A stretch of 64,000 nt of DNA. Source: Desulfomonile tiedjei DSM 6799. GTDB taxonomy: Bacteria > Desulfobacterota > Desulfomonilia > Desulfomonilales > Desulfomonilaceae. The notes beneath the pieces were generated by a model. It had not been told where the DNA came from, ran no database searches, and was given only the letters and a program-made list of their open reading frames with translations. The stretch covers positions 6,018,001 to 6,082,000 of the forward strand of contig NC_018025.1 in the NCBI RefSeq assembly GCF_000266945.1, read 5' to 3'. Below, piece by piece: positions 55,720 to 64,000 of the stretch; within the stretch, counting starts at the first letter, position 1, and each line of letters opens with the position of its first letter. The position numbers and the translations under genes were made by a program.

Positions 55720-56319
55720 ATGGTTAACGGAATGATTGGAAAAAAACTGGGTATGGTCCAGGTCTTTGACGAGTCGGGTCAGGCAATCGGAGTCACCGTC
55801 GTGGAGGCGGGCCCCTGCACTGTAATCCAGAAGAAAGAGAACTCCAAGGTTCAGCTCGGATTCGGCTCCGTGAAGGAAAGCAGGATGAATAAGCCGGACC
55901 TGGGGCAGTTCAAGAAAGCCGGGACCGCTCCGTTCAGAATTATCAAGGAATTCTCCGCTGAAGATTCCATTGAAGTCGGGCAGGAAGTACGAGCCGATAT
56001 ATTCACTCCCGGTGATTTAGTCAAAGTGGTCGGGATGAGCAAAGGAAAAGGTTTCGCGGGCGTTATGAAACGCTGGAACTTTGGCGGTGGACGCGAGACT
56101 CACGGCTCCCGGTCTCACAGGATTCCCGGATCCGTCGGTCAGTGTGCATGGCCCTCCCGCGTGTTCAAAGGAAAAAGGCTTCCCGGAAGGCTTGGCGGGG
56201 CCAAAGTCACTGCTCCGAGCGTAAGAGTTTTGGAAGTCAGGCCTGACGAAAACCTGATCTTTCTCAAAGGCCCGGTACCCGGAGCCAAAGGGACGATCGT
56301 ATATATAAGGAAACGCTAA
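55720..56319 (+). CDS. rplC: 50S ribosomal protein L3
   Basis: The 199-residue protein begins MVNGMIGKKLGMVQVFDESG and contains the L3 signature FAGVMKRWNFGGGRETHGSR. GAGGAGACGG precedes the ATG. Its stop TAA shares its last base with the ATG of rplD. Confidence 0.97.
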   Translation: MVNGMIGKKLGMVQVFDESGQAIGVTVVEAGPCTVIQKKENSKVQLGFGSVKESRMNKPDLGQFKKAGTAPFRIIKEFSAEDSIEVGQEVRADIFTPGDLVKVVGMSKGKGFAGVMKRWNFGGGRETHGSRSHRIPGSVGQCAWPSRVFKGKRLPGRLGGAKVTAPSVRVLEVRPDENLIFLKGPVPGAKGTIVYIRKR

Positions 56320-56945
56320 TGGCCTCGGTAGACGTTATCAACCAAAAAGGCGTAAAGGTCGACACTATCGAACTGGATGACCGCATATTCAATGTGGAGT
56401 CCCGCGATCAGCTCGTGCAGCAGGTGGTGGTCTGGCAGCAGGCCAAACGCCGCTGCGGTACTGCGGCTACAAAAACCCGTGGGCAAATCTCGGGTGGCGG
56501 CAAGAAGCCCTGGCGGCAAAAAGGTACCGGTCGTGCACGGGCAGGCACCAATCGTTCTCCCGTGTGGGTTGGTGGTGGAACGGTATTCGGTCCCCATCCC
56601 CGTTCGTACGCCTTTTCACTCCCAAAGAAGGTGAGAAAAGAGGCTTTGCGGTCCGTCCTGAGCTCGAGACTCAGAGACAACAACCTCTTTGTAGTTGATA
56701 AGATCGAACTGGAATCGCCGAAGACCAAGCTCTTCCTTGAGACCGTAAAGGCCATGGGGCTTGATACTGGAAAAACGCTGTTCGTAACCTCCGAAAAGGA
56801 TGAAACACTGTCGAGGTCTTCTCGTAATCTTTATCATGTCATGATCTTGCCGACAGAAGGGCTCAACGTGTACGACTTGCTCAGGTACGACAGGCTGGTA
56901 TTACTCCAGGACGCGGTGCCCAAAATCCATGAGAGGTTGGGATAA
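56319..56945 (+). CDS. rplD: 50S ribosomal protein L4
   Basis: The 208-residue protein has the extended loop GGGKKPWRQKGTGRARAGTN that lines the exit tunnel. In many bacteria it also represses the S10 operon. It starts in TAATG with rplC and ends in TAATG with rplW. Confidence 0.97.
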   Translation: MASVDVINQKGVKVDTIELDDRIFNVESRDQLVQQVVVWQQAKRRCGTAATKTRGQISGGGKKPWRQKGTGRARAGTNRSPVWVGGGTVFGPHPRSYAFSLPKKVRKEALRSVLSSRLRDNNLFVVDKIELESPKTKLFLETVKAMGLDTGKTLFVTSEKDETLSRSSRNLYHVMILPTEGLNVYDLLRYDRLVLLQDAVPKIHERLG

Positions 56946-57235
56946 TGCTGGAAGAATACGCAATCATTCGCAGGCCGATCATTACCGAGAAGGGCTCCGG
57001 ACTTAAAGACGACAACAATCAACTGATCTTTGAAGTGCATCCCGGCTCGAACAAGTCGGAGATCAAGAAAGCAGTTGAAAAGCTGTTCAAAGTGACGGTG
57101 CTTTCGGTTCGCACGCAGAACCGACTCGGAAAACGCAAGAGACTCGGCCGTACGGTCGGCAGACGTAAGCACTGGAAAAAAGCCATAGTGACTCTAAAAG
57201 AGGGAGACCGCGTAGAGTTCTTTGAAGGTGTTTAA
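56945..57235 (+). CDS. rplW: 50S ribosomal protein L23
   Basis: The 96-residue protein has IIRRPIITEKGSGLKDDNNQ and VRTQNRLGKRKRLGRTVGRR. It forms part of the tunnel exit and docks signal-recognition and chaperone factors. Confidence 0.97.
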   Translation: MLEEYAIIRRPIITEKGSGLKDDNNQLIFEVHPGSNKSEIKKAVEKLFKVTVLSVRTQNRLGKRKRLGRTVGRRKHWKKAIVTLKEGDRVEFFEGV

Positions 57236-57297
57236 GATCGGGCACGCAACCATAAGGCGCTCACTCGATCGAGAAAAGAATTGAGGACTGGATCAAA

Positions 57298-58122
57298 ATG
57301 GCCATCAAGAAATATAAGCCGACATCTCCGGGAATCAGATTCCAGACCGGGTTCAGTTTCGACGAGATCACTACGGACGAACCCCAGAAGTCACTGACCA
57401 CGGGAGCGAGAAAAAAGGGCGGCCGAAACAATTACGGAAGGCTGACTGCACGGCATCGCGGCGGCGGTCACAAAAGACGATTTCGCATCATTGATTTTCG
57501 CAGGGACAAGGTAGATGTTCCCGGTAAAGTCGTGAGTGTGGAATACGACCCGAATCGGAGTGCCCGAATTGCCCTGATAAGTTACCTTGACGGCGAAAAA
57601 GCCTATATTCTCTGGCCTGACGGCCTGAAGGTGGGCGAAACCATTCTTGCAGGCGATCGCGTCGACATTCGACCTGGAAACTGTATGCCGCTCAAGAATA
57701 TTCCTTTGGGGACGATGGTCCACAATGTGGAAATGAAGATCGGCAAAGGCGGACAGATTATTCGATCCGCGGGGACTTACGGGCAGCTCATGGCCAAAGA
57801 TCAAGGGTATGTCCAGTTAAAACTTCCCTCAGGTGAAGTCCGGTCGATCATCGATCGTTGCAGAGCGACAATCGGGCAGGTCGGCAACCTGGATCACGAG
57901 AACATCTCCCTCGGAAAGGCGGGCCGTACCCGCAGACTTGGAAGAAGACCCAAGGTTCGAGGCGTCGTCATGAACCCTGTGGATCATCCGCACGGCGGCG
58001 GTGAGGGTAGAACATCCGGCGGTCGGCATCCCGTTACGCCCTGGGGTGTGCCTACTAAAGGGTACAAGACTCGAAAAAGACAAAAAGACTCTGACAAATA
58101 CATAGTCAAGCGAAGGAAGTAG
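57298..58122 (+). CDS. rplB: 50S ribosomal protein L2
   Basis: The 274-residue protein contains [20 protein letters not shown] and near the C-terminus [20 protein letters not shown], with the His important for peptidyl-transferase-centre structure. It follows rplW by 62 bp, the longest gap in this part of the operon. Confidence 0.97.
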   Translation: MAIKKYKPTSPGIRFQTGFSFDEITTDEPQKSLTTGARKKGGRNNYGRLTARHRGGGHKRRFRIIDFRRDKVDVPGKVVSVEYDPNRSARIALISYLDGEKAYILWPDGLKVGETILAGDRVDIRPGNCMPLKNIPLGTMVHNVEMKIGKGGQIIRSAGTYGQLMAKDQGYVQLKLPSGEVRSIIDRCRATIGQVGNLDHENISLGKAGRTRRLGRRPKVRGVVMNPVDHPHGGGEGRTSGGRHPVTPWGVPTKGYKTRKRQKDSDKYIVKRRK

Positions 58123-58126
58123 TTCA

Positions 58127-58411
58127 ATGCCCCGTTCGGTGCACAAAGGTCCATTTGTGGACGATCACGTGTTGAGAAAAGTGATGCAGGCAAAGGACAC
58201 GGGTTCACGCAAAGTGATCCAGACCTGGTCCCGGCGCTCGACCATTATTCCCGATATGGTGGGCCTCACCTTTGCGGTGCATAACGGCAAGAAATTCATC
58301 CCGGTTTTCGTCACCGAGAATATGGTCGGGCATAAGCTCGGGGAGTTCTCTCCCAGCCGCACCTTCCACGGCCATGCGGGAGACAGGAAGGCCAAGAAGG
58401 GGAGAAAATAA
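58127..58411 (+). CDS. rpsS: 30S ribosomal protein S19
   Basis: The 94-residue protein begins [20 protein letters not shown] and contains [20 protein letters not shown]. It pairs with S13 in the 30S head. Its stop overlaps rplV in TAATG. Confidence 0.97.
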   Translation: MPRSVHKGPFVDDHVLRKVMQAKDTGSRKVIQTWSRRSTIIPDMVGLTFAVHNGKKFIPVFVTENMVGHKLGEFSPSRTFHGHAGDRKAKKGRK

Positions 58412-58743
58412 TGGAATGGGTGTCAACTCACAAGTATGCTCGGATCTCGGCACGTAAAGCCAGGCTTGTGGCTGACCTCGTCCGCGGAATGCCCGTCAGC
58501 AAAGCTATGAGTCTGCTTCGGTTCACTCCAAAGAAAGGCGCCGAACTGATCCTGAAGGTGGTTCAGTCCGCGTTGGGCAATGCAACCCAGTCCAGGGGCG
58601 TAGACGAGGAAAGTCTGTACATCAGCAGGATTATGATAGATGAAGGCCCCACTGCAAAGCGATGGATACCGAGAGCCATGGGGCGAGCCACTCGAGTGAG
58701 AAAAAGAACCAGCCACATCGTCGTGGCCGTTAGTGAAGAATAA
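58411..58743 (+). CDS. rplV: 50S ribosomal protein L22
   Basis: The 110-residue protein contains [20 protein letters not shown] and the tunnel-loop region [20 protein letters not shown], a site of macrolide-resistance changes in other bacteria; nothing abnormal is seen here. Confidence 0.97.
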   Translation: MEWVSTHKYARISARKARLVADLVRGMPVSKAMSLLRFTPKKGAELILKVVQSALGNATQSRGVDEESLYISRIMIDEGPTAKRWIPRAMGRATRVRKRTSHIVVAVSEE

Positions 58744-58799
58744 AACACATTGGAAGCTCTCACGGAGCTTTCGGATTTCCAACCCTCAGGAGGGTAGAC

Positions 58800-59444
58800 T
58801 TGGGACAGAAAGTACATCCCCAGGGATTCCGTTTAGGCGTGATCCGGACTTGGGACTCGCGATGGTACTCACAGAGAGATTACGGTAATTTTCTCATTGA
58901 GGATCTCAAGCTTCGGGATTTCGTCAAAAGGCGTCTTTCACAAGCCAGCATCTCGAGAATCGAAATCGAGAGAGCAGCCGGAAAGATTCGCATCATCATT
59001 CACACGGCTCGACCCGGAATCGTTATCGGTCCCAAGGGGAGCGAAATCGAAAAGCTCCGCAGGGAGATCCTGAAACTTACGGATAAAGAAGTTATTGTCG
59101 ACATCAAAGAAATCCGTAAGCCCGAAATCGATGCGCAATTGGTCGCAGAAAACGTTGCTCAGCAGTTGGAAAGACGAATAGCCTTCAGGCGGGCAATGAA
59201 GAAATCCGTGACCAGTGCCTTGAAATCGGGAGCAAAAGGCATTCGAATTGCCACTGCGGGCCGTCTGGGTGGCGCGGAGATGGCAAGACGGGAATGGTAC
59301 AGAGAGGGCCGAGTACCTCTCCAAACGTTAAGAGCTGATATCGATTATGGATTCGCCCAAGCATCCACCACGTACGGGGTTATCGGCGTAAAAGTCTGGA
59401 TATTCAAGGGTGAGTTGATAAAGAGCACGCAAGCGGAGAGATAA
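58800..59444 (+). CDS. rpsC: 30S ribosomal protein S3
   Basis: The 214-residue protein starts at TTG 58800 after AGGAGGG and reads [20 protein letters not shown]. It has the KH domain with [20 protein letters not shown] and the C-terminal [20 protein letters not shown]. It lies at the mRNA entry channel. Confidence 0.97.
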   Translation: MGQKVHPQGFRLGVIRTWDSRWYSQRDYGNFLIEDLKLRDFVKRRLSQASISRIEIERAAGKIRIIIHTARPGIVIGPKGSEIEKLRREILKLTDKEVIVDIKEIRKPEIDAQLVAENVAQQLERRIAFRRAMKKSVTSALKSGAKGIRIATAGRLGGAEMARREWYREGRVPLQTLRADIDYGFAQASTTYGVIGVKVWIFKGELIKSTQAER

Positions 59445-59445
59445 A

Positions 59446-59862
59446 ATGCTCGCGCCTAAGAAAGTCAAGTACAGAAAACGGCAAAAAGGCCGTCTGAATG
59501 GAACGCCAAGCAAGGGAACACACGTTTCCTTCGGGGAGTTCGGCTTAATGGCCCTGGTCCCCGGTTGGATAACGGCTCGGCAGATCGAAGCGGCTCGTAT
59601 TGCCATGACCCGCCATGTGAAAAGAGGCGGTAAGATCTGGATCCGTTTGTTTCCCGATAAGCCCATTACGAAGAAGCCTGCAGAAACTCGTATGGGTAAG
59701 GGTAAAGGCGCCCCTGAAGAGTGGGTGGCCGTCGTCAAACCGGGAAAAGTGATGTACGAGATGGAAGGCGTTCCTGAGGAAGTCGCCCGTGAAGCCTTCC
59801 GGCTTGCAGCGAGAAAGCTGCCTCTTAAAACTCGGTTCGTCACACGTGAGGAGCTGGTATGA
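59446..59862 (+). CDS. rplP: 50S ribosomal protein L16
   Basis: The 138-residue protein has [20 protein letters not shown] and [20 protein letters not shown]. It lies near the A-site tRNA elbow. Its stop overlaps rpmC in ATGA. Confidence 0.97.
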   Translation: MLAPKKVKYRKRQKGRLNGTPSKGTHVSFGEFGLMALVPGWITARQIEAARIAMTRHVKRGGKIWIRLFPDKPITKKPAETRMGKGKGAPEEWVAVVKPGKVMYEMEGVPEEVAREAFRLAARKLPLKTRFVTREELV

Positions 59863-60053
59863 AACCTCGTGAACTCAGAGATCTTTCAGTGGAAGAATTG
59901 GCCGCAAAGGAGAAAGAGTTCTTGAATGAGGAATTCCAACTCCGTTTCAAACATGCAACCGGTCAACTGGATAAAACCGCTCGTCTGAGGAAACTCCGCA
60001 GGGAAATTGCCCGAGTGAAGACCATCATAAGAGAAAAGGAGGCGTCTCAATGA
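59859..60053 (+). CDS. rpmC: 50S ribosomal protein L29
   Basis: The 64-residue two-helix protein has [20 protein letters not shown] and [20 protein letters not shown]. It sits at the tunnel exit beside L23 and overlaps rpsQ by four bases. Confidence 0.97.
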   Translation: MKPRELRDLSVEELAAKEKEFLNEEFQLRFKHATGQLDKTARLRKLRREIARVKTIIREKEASQ

Positions 60054-60337
60054 CGAACTCCTCGGATAACAGAAAGCAGCGCAAGGTTCGAACCGGCGTA
60101 GTGATCAGCAACAAAATGGATAAGACCGTAGTCGTGGAGATCAGCCGAACCGTTCTTCATCCTATCTACAAGAAATTCGTTCGTCGCAGGAAACGTTTTA
60201 TGGTCCACGACGAAGACAATCGTTGCCGTGTCGGCGATGAGGTAATGATTGTAGAAACGAAGCCGCTCAGCCGTCACAAGAACTGGCGCGTCCGTAAGAT
60301 TTTGAAGGAAGCGGCGCTTCCTGGAGGTGTGTTGTGA
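60050..60337 (+). CDS. rpsQ: 30S ribosomal protein S17
   Basis: The 95-residue protein has [20 protein letters not shown] and [20 protein letters not shown], the OB-fold pattern of S17. It overlaps rplN by four bases. Confidence 0.96.
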   Translation: MTNSSDNRKQRKVRTGVVISNKMDKTVVVEISRTVLHPIYKKFVRRRKRFMVHDEDNRCRVGDEVMIVETKPLSRHKNWRVRKILKEAALPGGVL

Positions 60338-60702
60338 TTCAACAGCAGACACGTATGGACGTTGCCGACAATTCTGGTGCGAAGGAACTCTTTTGCATCA
60401 AGATTTTGGGCGGGACGCGACGGAAGTATGCGAGCGTGGGCGACGTCGTCATAGTGAGTGTCAAAGAGGCCATACCTAACTCCAAGGTAAAAAAGGGAGA
60501 GGTCCACAAAGCGGTGGTGGTCAGAACACGTCGCTCGGTCCGAAGGCCTGACGGGTCGTACATCCGATTCGATGACAACTCCGCTGTGCTGATAAACAAT
60601 CAGATGGAACCCATAGGTACCCGTATATTCGGACCGGTGGCCCGGGAACTGAGGGCCAAGAAGTTCATGAAGATCGTGTCCTTGGCGCCGGAGGTCCTGT
60701 AA
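60334..60702 (+). CDS. rplN: 50S ribosomal protein L14
   Basis: The 122-residue protein starts at GTG 60334 with [20 protein letters not shown], and contains [20 protein letters not shown] and [20 protein letters not shown]. It forms an intersubunit bridge. Confidence 0.97.
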   Translation: MIQQQTRMDVADNSGAKELFCIKILGGTRRKYASVGDVVIVSVKEAIPNSKVKKGEVHKAVVVRTRRSVRRPDGSYIRFDDNSAVLINNQMEPIGTRIFGPVARELRAKKFMKIVSLAPEVL

Positions 60703-60703
60703 C

Positions 60704-61021
60704 ATGGGTAATATAAAGAAGAACGACAAGGTTAAAGTCATATCGGGCAAAGAAAAGGGTAGACAGGGGAAAATCCTCAAAGTCCTTGGCGAAAAGGATG
60801 CCGCTCTTGTGGAACGGCTGAATTTAGTAAAGCGTCACACCAAAGCTGGTAGAGCCGGTCAACAGGGCGGGATTGTGGAAAAGGAAGCTCCCATCAAACT
60901 GTCAAAGCTCATGCTGGTGTGCCCGAAATGTTCCAAACCCACCCGAACCGGTTCCCGAGTCCTGGATGACGGCAAAAGGGTCCGGTACTGCAAGAAATGT
61001 TCGGAACAGTTAGAGAGCTAG
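60704..61021 (+). CDS. rplX: 50S ribosomal protein L24
   Basis: The 105-residue protein has the KOW motif [20 protein letters not shown] and a C-terminal part with CPKC and CKKC, a putative zinc ribbon found in many bacterial L24 proteins. It initiates 50S assembly. Confidence 0.96.
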   Translation: MGNIKKNDKVKVISGKEKGRQGKILKVLGEKDAALVERLNLVKRHTKAGRAGQQGGIVEKEAPIKLSKLMLVCPKCSKPTRTGSRVLDDGKRVRYCKKCSEQLES

Positions 61022-61031
61022 AGGAAAAGTT

Positions 61032-61574
61032 ATGGCGTCGCGGCTCAAGGAATACTATCAACAGAACATAGTCCCGGCCTTGATGGAGAAATTCAAATAC
61101 TCCAATCCCATGCAGGTGCCCGTACTGAAGAAAGTTGTCGTCAATATGGGACTGGGCGAGGCAATCCAGAATCCGAAAATCCTGGACAGCGCTCAGCAGG
61201 AAATGGCAGTGATCACAGGTCAGTGGCCGGTTTTGCGGAAAGCCAGAAAATCCATTGCATCTTTCAAGCTGCGGGAAGGCATGACCATCGGGTGCAAAGT
61301 GACCCTCAGGCGTGATACGATGTTCTTTTTTCTGGATAAACTGATTAACGTGGCTCTGCCCAGAGTGAGGGACTTCCGTGGCGTGAACCCCAAAGGATTT
61401 GACGGCAGGGGTAACTTTTCCATGGGCATAAAAGAGCAGATCATTTTCCCGGAGATCAACTACGACAAAATCGAGAAGATTCGCGGTATGAACATTACCA
61501 TCGTGACCACCGCGAATACCGATGAAGAGGCACGGGAATTGCTGACTAACCTGGGTATACCCTTTAGAAAGTAG
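61032..61574 (+). CDS. rplE: 50S ribosomal protein L5
   Basis: The 180-residue protein has [20 protein letters not shown] and the signature [20 protein letters not shown]. It binds 5S rRNA and tRNA. Confidence 0.97.
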   Translation: MASRLKEYYQQNIVPALMEKFKYSNPMQVPVLKKVVVNMGLGEAIQNPKILDSAQQEMAVITGQWPVLRKARKSIASFKLREGMTIGCKVTLRRDTMFFFLDKLINVALPRVRDFRGVNPKGFDGRGNFSMGIKEQIIFPEINYDKIEKIRGMNITIVTTANTDEEARELLTNLGIPFRK

Positions 61575-61597
61575 AAAACAGCCTCCAAGGAGGAATC

Positions 61598-61783
61598 GTG
61601 GCCAAAATATCTATGATGGTGAAGGCGGCAAGGCCCCAAAAATTCGAGGTGAGACAGTACAATCGGTGCCACATCTGTGGAAGACCTCGTGCATATTACC
61701 GGAAATTTCATCTGTGCCGCATATGTCTGAGAAATGAGGCTCTTAAGGGCAACATCCCGGGCATGGTCAAATCGAGCTGGTAG
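61598..61783 (+). CDS. rpsN: 30S ribosomal protein S14, zinc-binding type
   Basis: The 61-residue protein starts at GTG 61598 after [27 protein letters not shown] supplies four zinc-binding cysteines, so it is the short zinc form (type Z) and not the longer zinc-free S14. Confidence 0.97.
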   Translation: MAKISMMVKAARPQKFEVRQYNRCHICGRPRAYYRKFHLCRICLRNEALKGNIPGMVKSSW

Positions 61784-61795
61784 GAGACTGCTGAG

Positions 61796-62200
61796 ATGAG
61801 CATGACTGACCCCATAGCGGACATGTTGACGCGTATTCGCAACGCGAAGCAGGCACGCAAAGAACAGGTGACGATCCCTGCCTCCGACCTCAAGATCGGG
61901 ATAGCCCAGATTATGAAGGAAGAGGGATACGTAAAGAAATACAAGGTGATTCGTTCCACAAAGAACAAACAGGGCGTCCTGAAAGTGACCCTTCGGTTCG
62001 ACGACGAAACACAGTGCGTAATCGAAGGACTCCAGAGAGTGTCCCGTCCCGGCCGCCGCGTGTACGTAGGCCATGAACATGGTATCAAAAGCCATGGCGG
62101 GGTGGGTATTCTCATTCTCTCGACGTCTCAGGGAGTTATGACCGACAAGGAGGCGCGCCGCCGCCGAATTGGAGGCGAGGTGCTTTGCAGCATCTGGTAA
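61796..62200 (+). CDS. rpsH: 30S ribosomal protein S8
   Basis: The 134-residue protein has MTDPIADMLTRIRNAKQARK and ends with ILSTSQGVMTDKEARRRRIG. In many bacteria it represses the spc operon by binding near rplE. Confidence 0.97.
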   Translation: MSMTDPIADMLTRIRNAKQARKEQVTIPASDLKIGIAQIMKEEGYVKKYKVIRSTKNKQGVLKVTLRFDDETQCVIEGLQRVSRPGRRVYVGHEHGIKSHGGVGILILSTSQGVMTDKEARRRRIGGEVLCSIW

Positions 62201-62225
62201 CGGAATTGATTGAGGAGCTTGAGAC

Positions 62226-62765
62226 ATGTCCAGAATAGGCAAGGCCCCGATACCCATTCCTGAAAAGGTGAAGGTTACACTGACACCCCCGAACATCAGC
62301 GTTGAAGGGCCGAAAGGGGCGCTTAACTTGTCCTTTTCAGACCTGGTAACCGTAGACCTCCAGGACTCGTTCATCAAAGTGTCCGCTGCGTCGGATCATC
62401 GCAAGTCACGAGCTATGCACGGTCTGATGCGGACACTCATTAATAACATGGTCGTCGGAGTTACCGCGGGGTTTACGAAATCCCTCGAAATTCAAGGCGT
62501 CGGTTATCGCGCTGAAACAGACAAGCAGACGCTTACCCTGAATGTGGGGTATTCCAATCCGGTGGTGGTCCCCATACCGGAAGGTCTCACTATAGAGGTC
62601 GAAAAGAATACGATTATCCACGTCCGGGGAATAGACAAACAGCAGGTCGGTGAAATGGCCGCTCGGATTCGGCGTGTGAGGAAGCCCGAGCCTTACAGAG
62701 GCAAAGGTATTCGGTATCTCGGGGAGCAGGTGAGACGTAAGGTCGGCAAGGCCGGAGGCAAGTAG
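62226..62765 (+). CDS. rplF: 50S ribosomal protein L6
   Basis: The 179-residue protein has SRIGKAPIPIPEKVKVTLTP and the C-terminal signature RKPEPYRGKGIRYLGEQVRR. It stabilises the sarcin-ricin region. Confidence 0.97.
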   Translation: MSRIGKAPIPIPEKVKVTLTPPNISVEGPKGALNLSFSDLVTVDLQDSFIKVSAASDHRKSRAMHGLMRTLINNMVVGVTAGFTKSLEIQGVGYRAETDKQTLTLNVGYSNPVVVPIPEGLTIEVEKNTIIHVRGIDKQQVGEMAARIRRVRKPEPYRGKGIRYLGEQVRRKVGKAGGK

Positions 62766-62842
62766 CGCATCCTTGAATCAAGGAAACGCCCTGGTAACTG
62801 TCGACGCAAAAAAACTGCTCCAGGCGTGGAAGAGGAACCAAG

Positions 62843-63211
62843 ATGAGTAGTATCACGGACAAAGTGGAATCGAGAAAAAAACGAACCAGCCGAATCCGTC
62901 ATAAATTAGCGGATAATCGAGACCGGCACCGATTAACTGTTTTTCGGTCAAACAAGAATATATTCGCTCAGATTATAGACGACAGAAAGGGAGTGACCCT
63001 GGTCCAGGCCTCGACATTGGATAAAGGATTCCGGAGAAAAGCGGGCGATCCTTTTAACAAAGACACTGCACGTGAAGTCGGACGCAGACTTGCGGCTCGA
63101 GCCATAGAAGCCAATGTCACAAAAGTGGTCTTCGACAGAGGTCCGTACCTTTATCACGGGAAAGTCAGAGCTTTGGCCGACGGAGCCCGTGAAGGCGGAT
63201 TGGTTTTCTAG
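62843..63211 (+). CDS. rplR: 50S ribosomal protein L18
   Basis: The 122-residue protein has [20 protein letters not shown] and the end [20 protein letters not shown]. It binds 5S rRNA with L5. Confidence 0.97.
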   Translation: MSSITDKVESRKKRTSRIRHKLADNRDRHRLTVFRSNKNIFAQIIDDRKGVTLVQASTLDKGFRRKAGDPFNKDTAREVGRRLAARAIEANVTKVVFDRGPYLYHGKVRALADGAREGGLVF

Positions 63212-63234
63212 ACTTCAAGAAGGAGGATTAGCTG

Positions 63235-63774
63235 TTGCTCAACAGATCGGATGTGGCAGCTGAAGGAGAATTGAAAGATCGCGTTGTTCACCTGAGCAGG
63301 GTCGCGAAGGTCGTGAAAGGTGGACGCAGATTTTCATTTAGTGCTGTTGTCGTCGTGGGAGACGGCCAGGGACGAGTCGGGTACGGACTCGGAAAAGCAA
63401 ACGAAGTCCCGGAAGCCATCCGTAAGGGAGTGGAACGAGCCAAATCCTCCCTGGTGGAAATCCCCATTGTGAACGGCACGGTTCCCCACGAAATTACCGG
63501 AGAGTATGGCGCAGCAAAAGTTCTCCTCAAGCCGGCCGGTTCCGGAACCGGAGTCATCGCCGGCGGCGCTGTTCGTGCAGTCATGGAAGCTGCAGGCATT
63601 CGCGACATCCTCACCAAATGTATTGGCACAAACAATCCGCATAATGTGGTGAAAGCGACATTTGAAGGCCTGAAAGGACTGCGGACCCAACAGCAGATTG
63701 CGAGAAAACTCGGAAAACTGGGGCCGAGCGAAGAAGAGTCCGATAAGGGAGAGGAGCTGGTTCCCAATGCTTAA
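63235..63774 (+). CDS. rpsE: 30S ribosomal protein S5
   Basis: The 179-residue protein starts at TTG 63235 after AAGGAGG. It contains [40 protein letters not shown] and [20 protein letters not shown]. It is needed for translational accuracy. It overlaps rpmD by eight bases. Confidence 0.97.
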   Translation: MLNRSDVAAEGELKDRVVHLSRVAKVVKGGRRFSFSAVVVVGDGQGRVGYGLGKANEVPEAIRKGVERAKSSLVEIPIVNGTVPHEITGEYGAAKVLLKPAGSGTGVIAGGAVRAVMEAAGIRDILTKCIGTNNPHNVVKATFEGLKGLRTQQQIARKLGKLGPSEEESDKGEELVPNA

Positions 63775-63946
63775 GGTGACGCTTATACGAAGCAAGATAA
63801 AAAGCACGGAAAAACAGCTGGCCACAGTACGAGGTTTAGGGCTAAGGAAAGTCAATCAGAGCCGGGTGCTCCAGGATACAGCCGCAATCAGAGGCATGAT
63901 TGACAAAGTGAGCCATCTGGTGCAAGTCGAAGAGGTTGCGGAATAG
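63767..63946 (+). CDS. rpmD: 50S ribosomal protein L30
   Basis: The 59-residue protein begins [20 protein letters not shown], with [28 protein letters not shown] lies before the ATG, which sits inside the end of rpsE. Confidence 0.96.
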   Translation: MLKVTLIRSKIKSTEKQLATVRGLGLRKVNQSRVLQDTAAIRGMIDKVSHLVQVEEVAE

Positions 63947-63968
63947 TTCCGCTCCAAACGGAGAAGAT

Positions 63969-64000
63969 ATGGATCTGTCAAATCTCAAAGGACCTAAGAA
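63969..64000 (+). CDS. rplO: 50S ribosomal protein L15, first codons only
   Basis: The window ends after MDLSNLKGPK, which matches the usual L15 start (M-x-L-x-x-L-x-P) in the expected place after rpmD. The gene continues outside. Confidence 0.8.
   Translation, partial: MDLSNLKGPK

Overview
The window looks like part of the chromosome of a Gram-negative anaerobe of the former Deltaproteobacteria; a Desulfomonile- or Syntrophobacter-like lineage is my best guess. The basis is the complete tRNA-tuf-secE-nusG-rplKAJL-rpoBC-rpsLG-fusA-tuf-S10-spc gene order, an IspH-UbiA fusion, a split YbhGFSR-type exporter, many short GC-rich hairpin repeats between genes, and moderate G+C. No 16S gene is present, so the lineage is an inference from gene content.

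Bases 1-7,400 are a patchwork. They hold the tail of an RCK_C-type protein, a frameshifted UspA-family remnant, and a TerC-family membrane protein preceded by a clear yybP-ykoY (manganese) riboswitch. A complete single-ORF IS66 element, with 14-bp ends and an 8-bp target duplication, lies 12 bp upstream of the putative promoter of that riboswitch. Next come a zinc-ribbon protein, a DMP19-like protein, a hicBA toxin-antitoxin pair whose toxin is frameshifted at a C7 run and which lies between two 3' fragments of tyrosine-recombinase genes, a dUTPase/dCTP-deaminase-like protein with two C-terminal membrane helices, and a second small membrane protein.

Bases 7,200-18,480 are an integration hotspot at tRNA-Glu. 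The intact tRNA (18,400-18,477, minus strand) is followed by two displaced copies of its 3' end at about 8,037 and 7,288. The main element (about 8,035-18,444, 10.4 kb) carries a tyrosine integrase, a TTG-started Xis/AlpA-like HTH gene, a primase-polymerase/helicase, an iteron-rich AT-containing region behind that gene that looks like an origin, a serine recombinase, RHH and XRE regulators, and small genes of unknown function including one with a phage-head-like motif. It resembles a phage-inducible-island (satellite) layout and is the most interesting system in the window. A shorter 0.74-kb segment left of it appears to be the remnant of an older element.

Bases 18,500-35,500 are ordinary chromosome: tRNA-Lys, a radical-SAM/SPASM protein, an ArnT-like membrane glycosyltransferase, a SWIM-SNF2 helicase, an HlyD-ATPase-ATPase-permease-permease export operon, FtsH, a MobA-like nucleotidyltransferase and an IspH-UbiA fusion. 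Two copies of a roughly 200-bp element built from successive small hairpins and bounded by 10-bp inverted ends lie at 21.7 kb and 50.55 kb.

Bases 35,500-64,000 are the transcription/translation superoperon: four tRNAs, tuf, rpmG, tRNA-Trp, secE, nusG, rplK, rplA, rplJ, rplL, rpoB, rpoC; then rpsL, rpsG, fusA, a second tuf, and the S10 and spc operons up to the first codons of rplO. Points of note are two tuf genes identical over about 1.2 kb, a fusA reading frame that ends inside tuf, an extra segment of about 190 residues in the RpoC trigger-loop insertion, a structured leader before rpsG, and TTG starts on several core genes.
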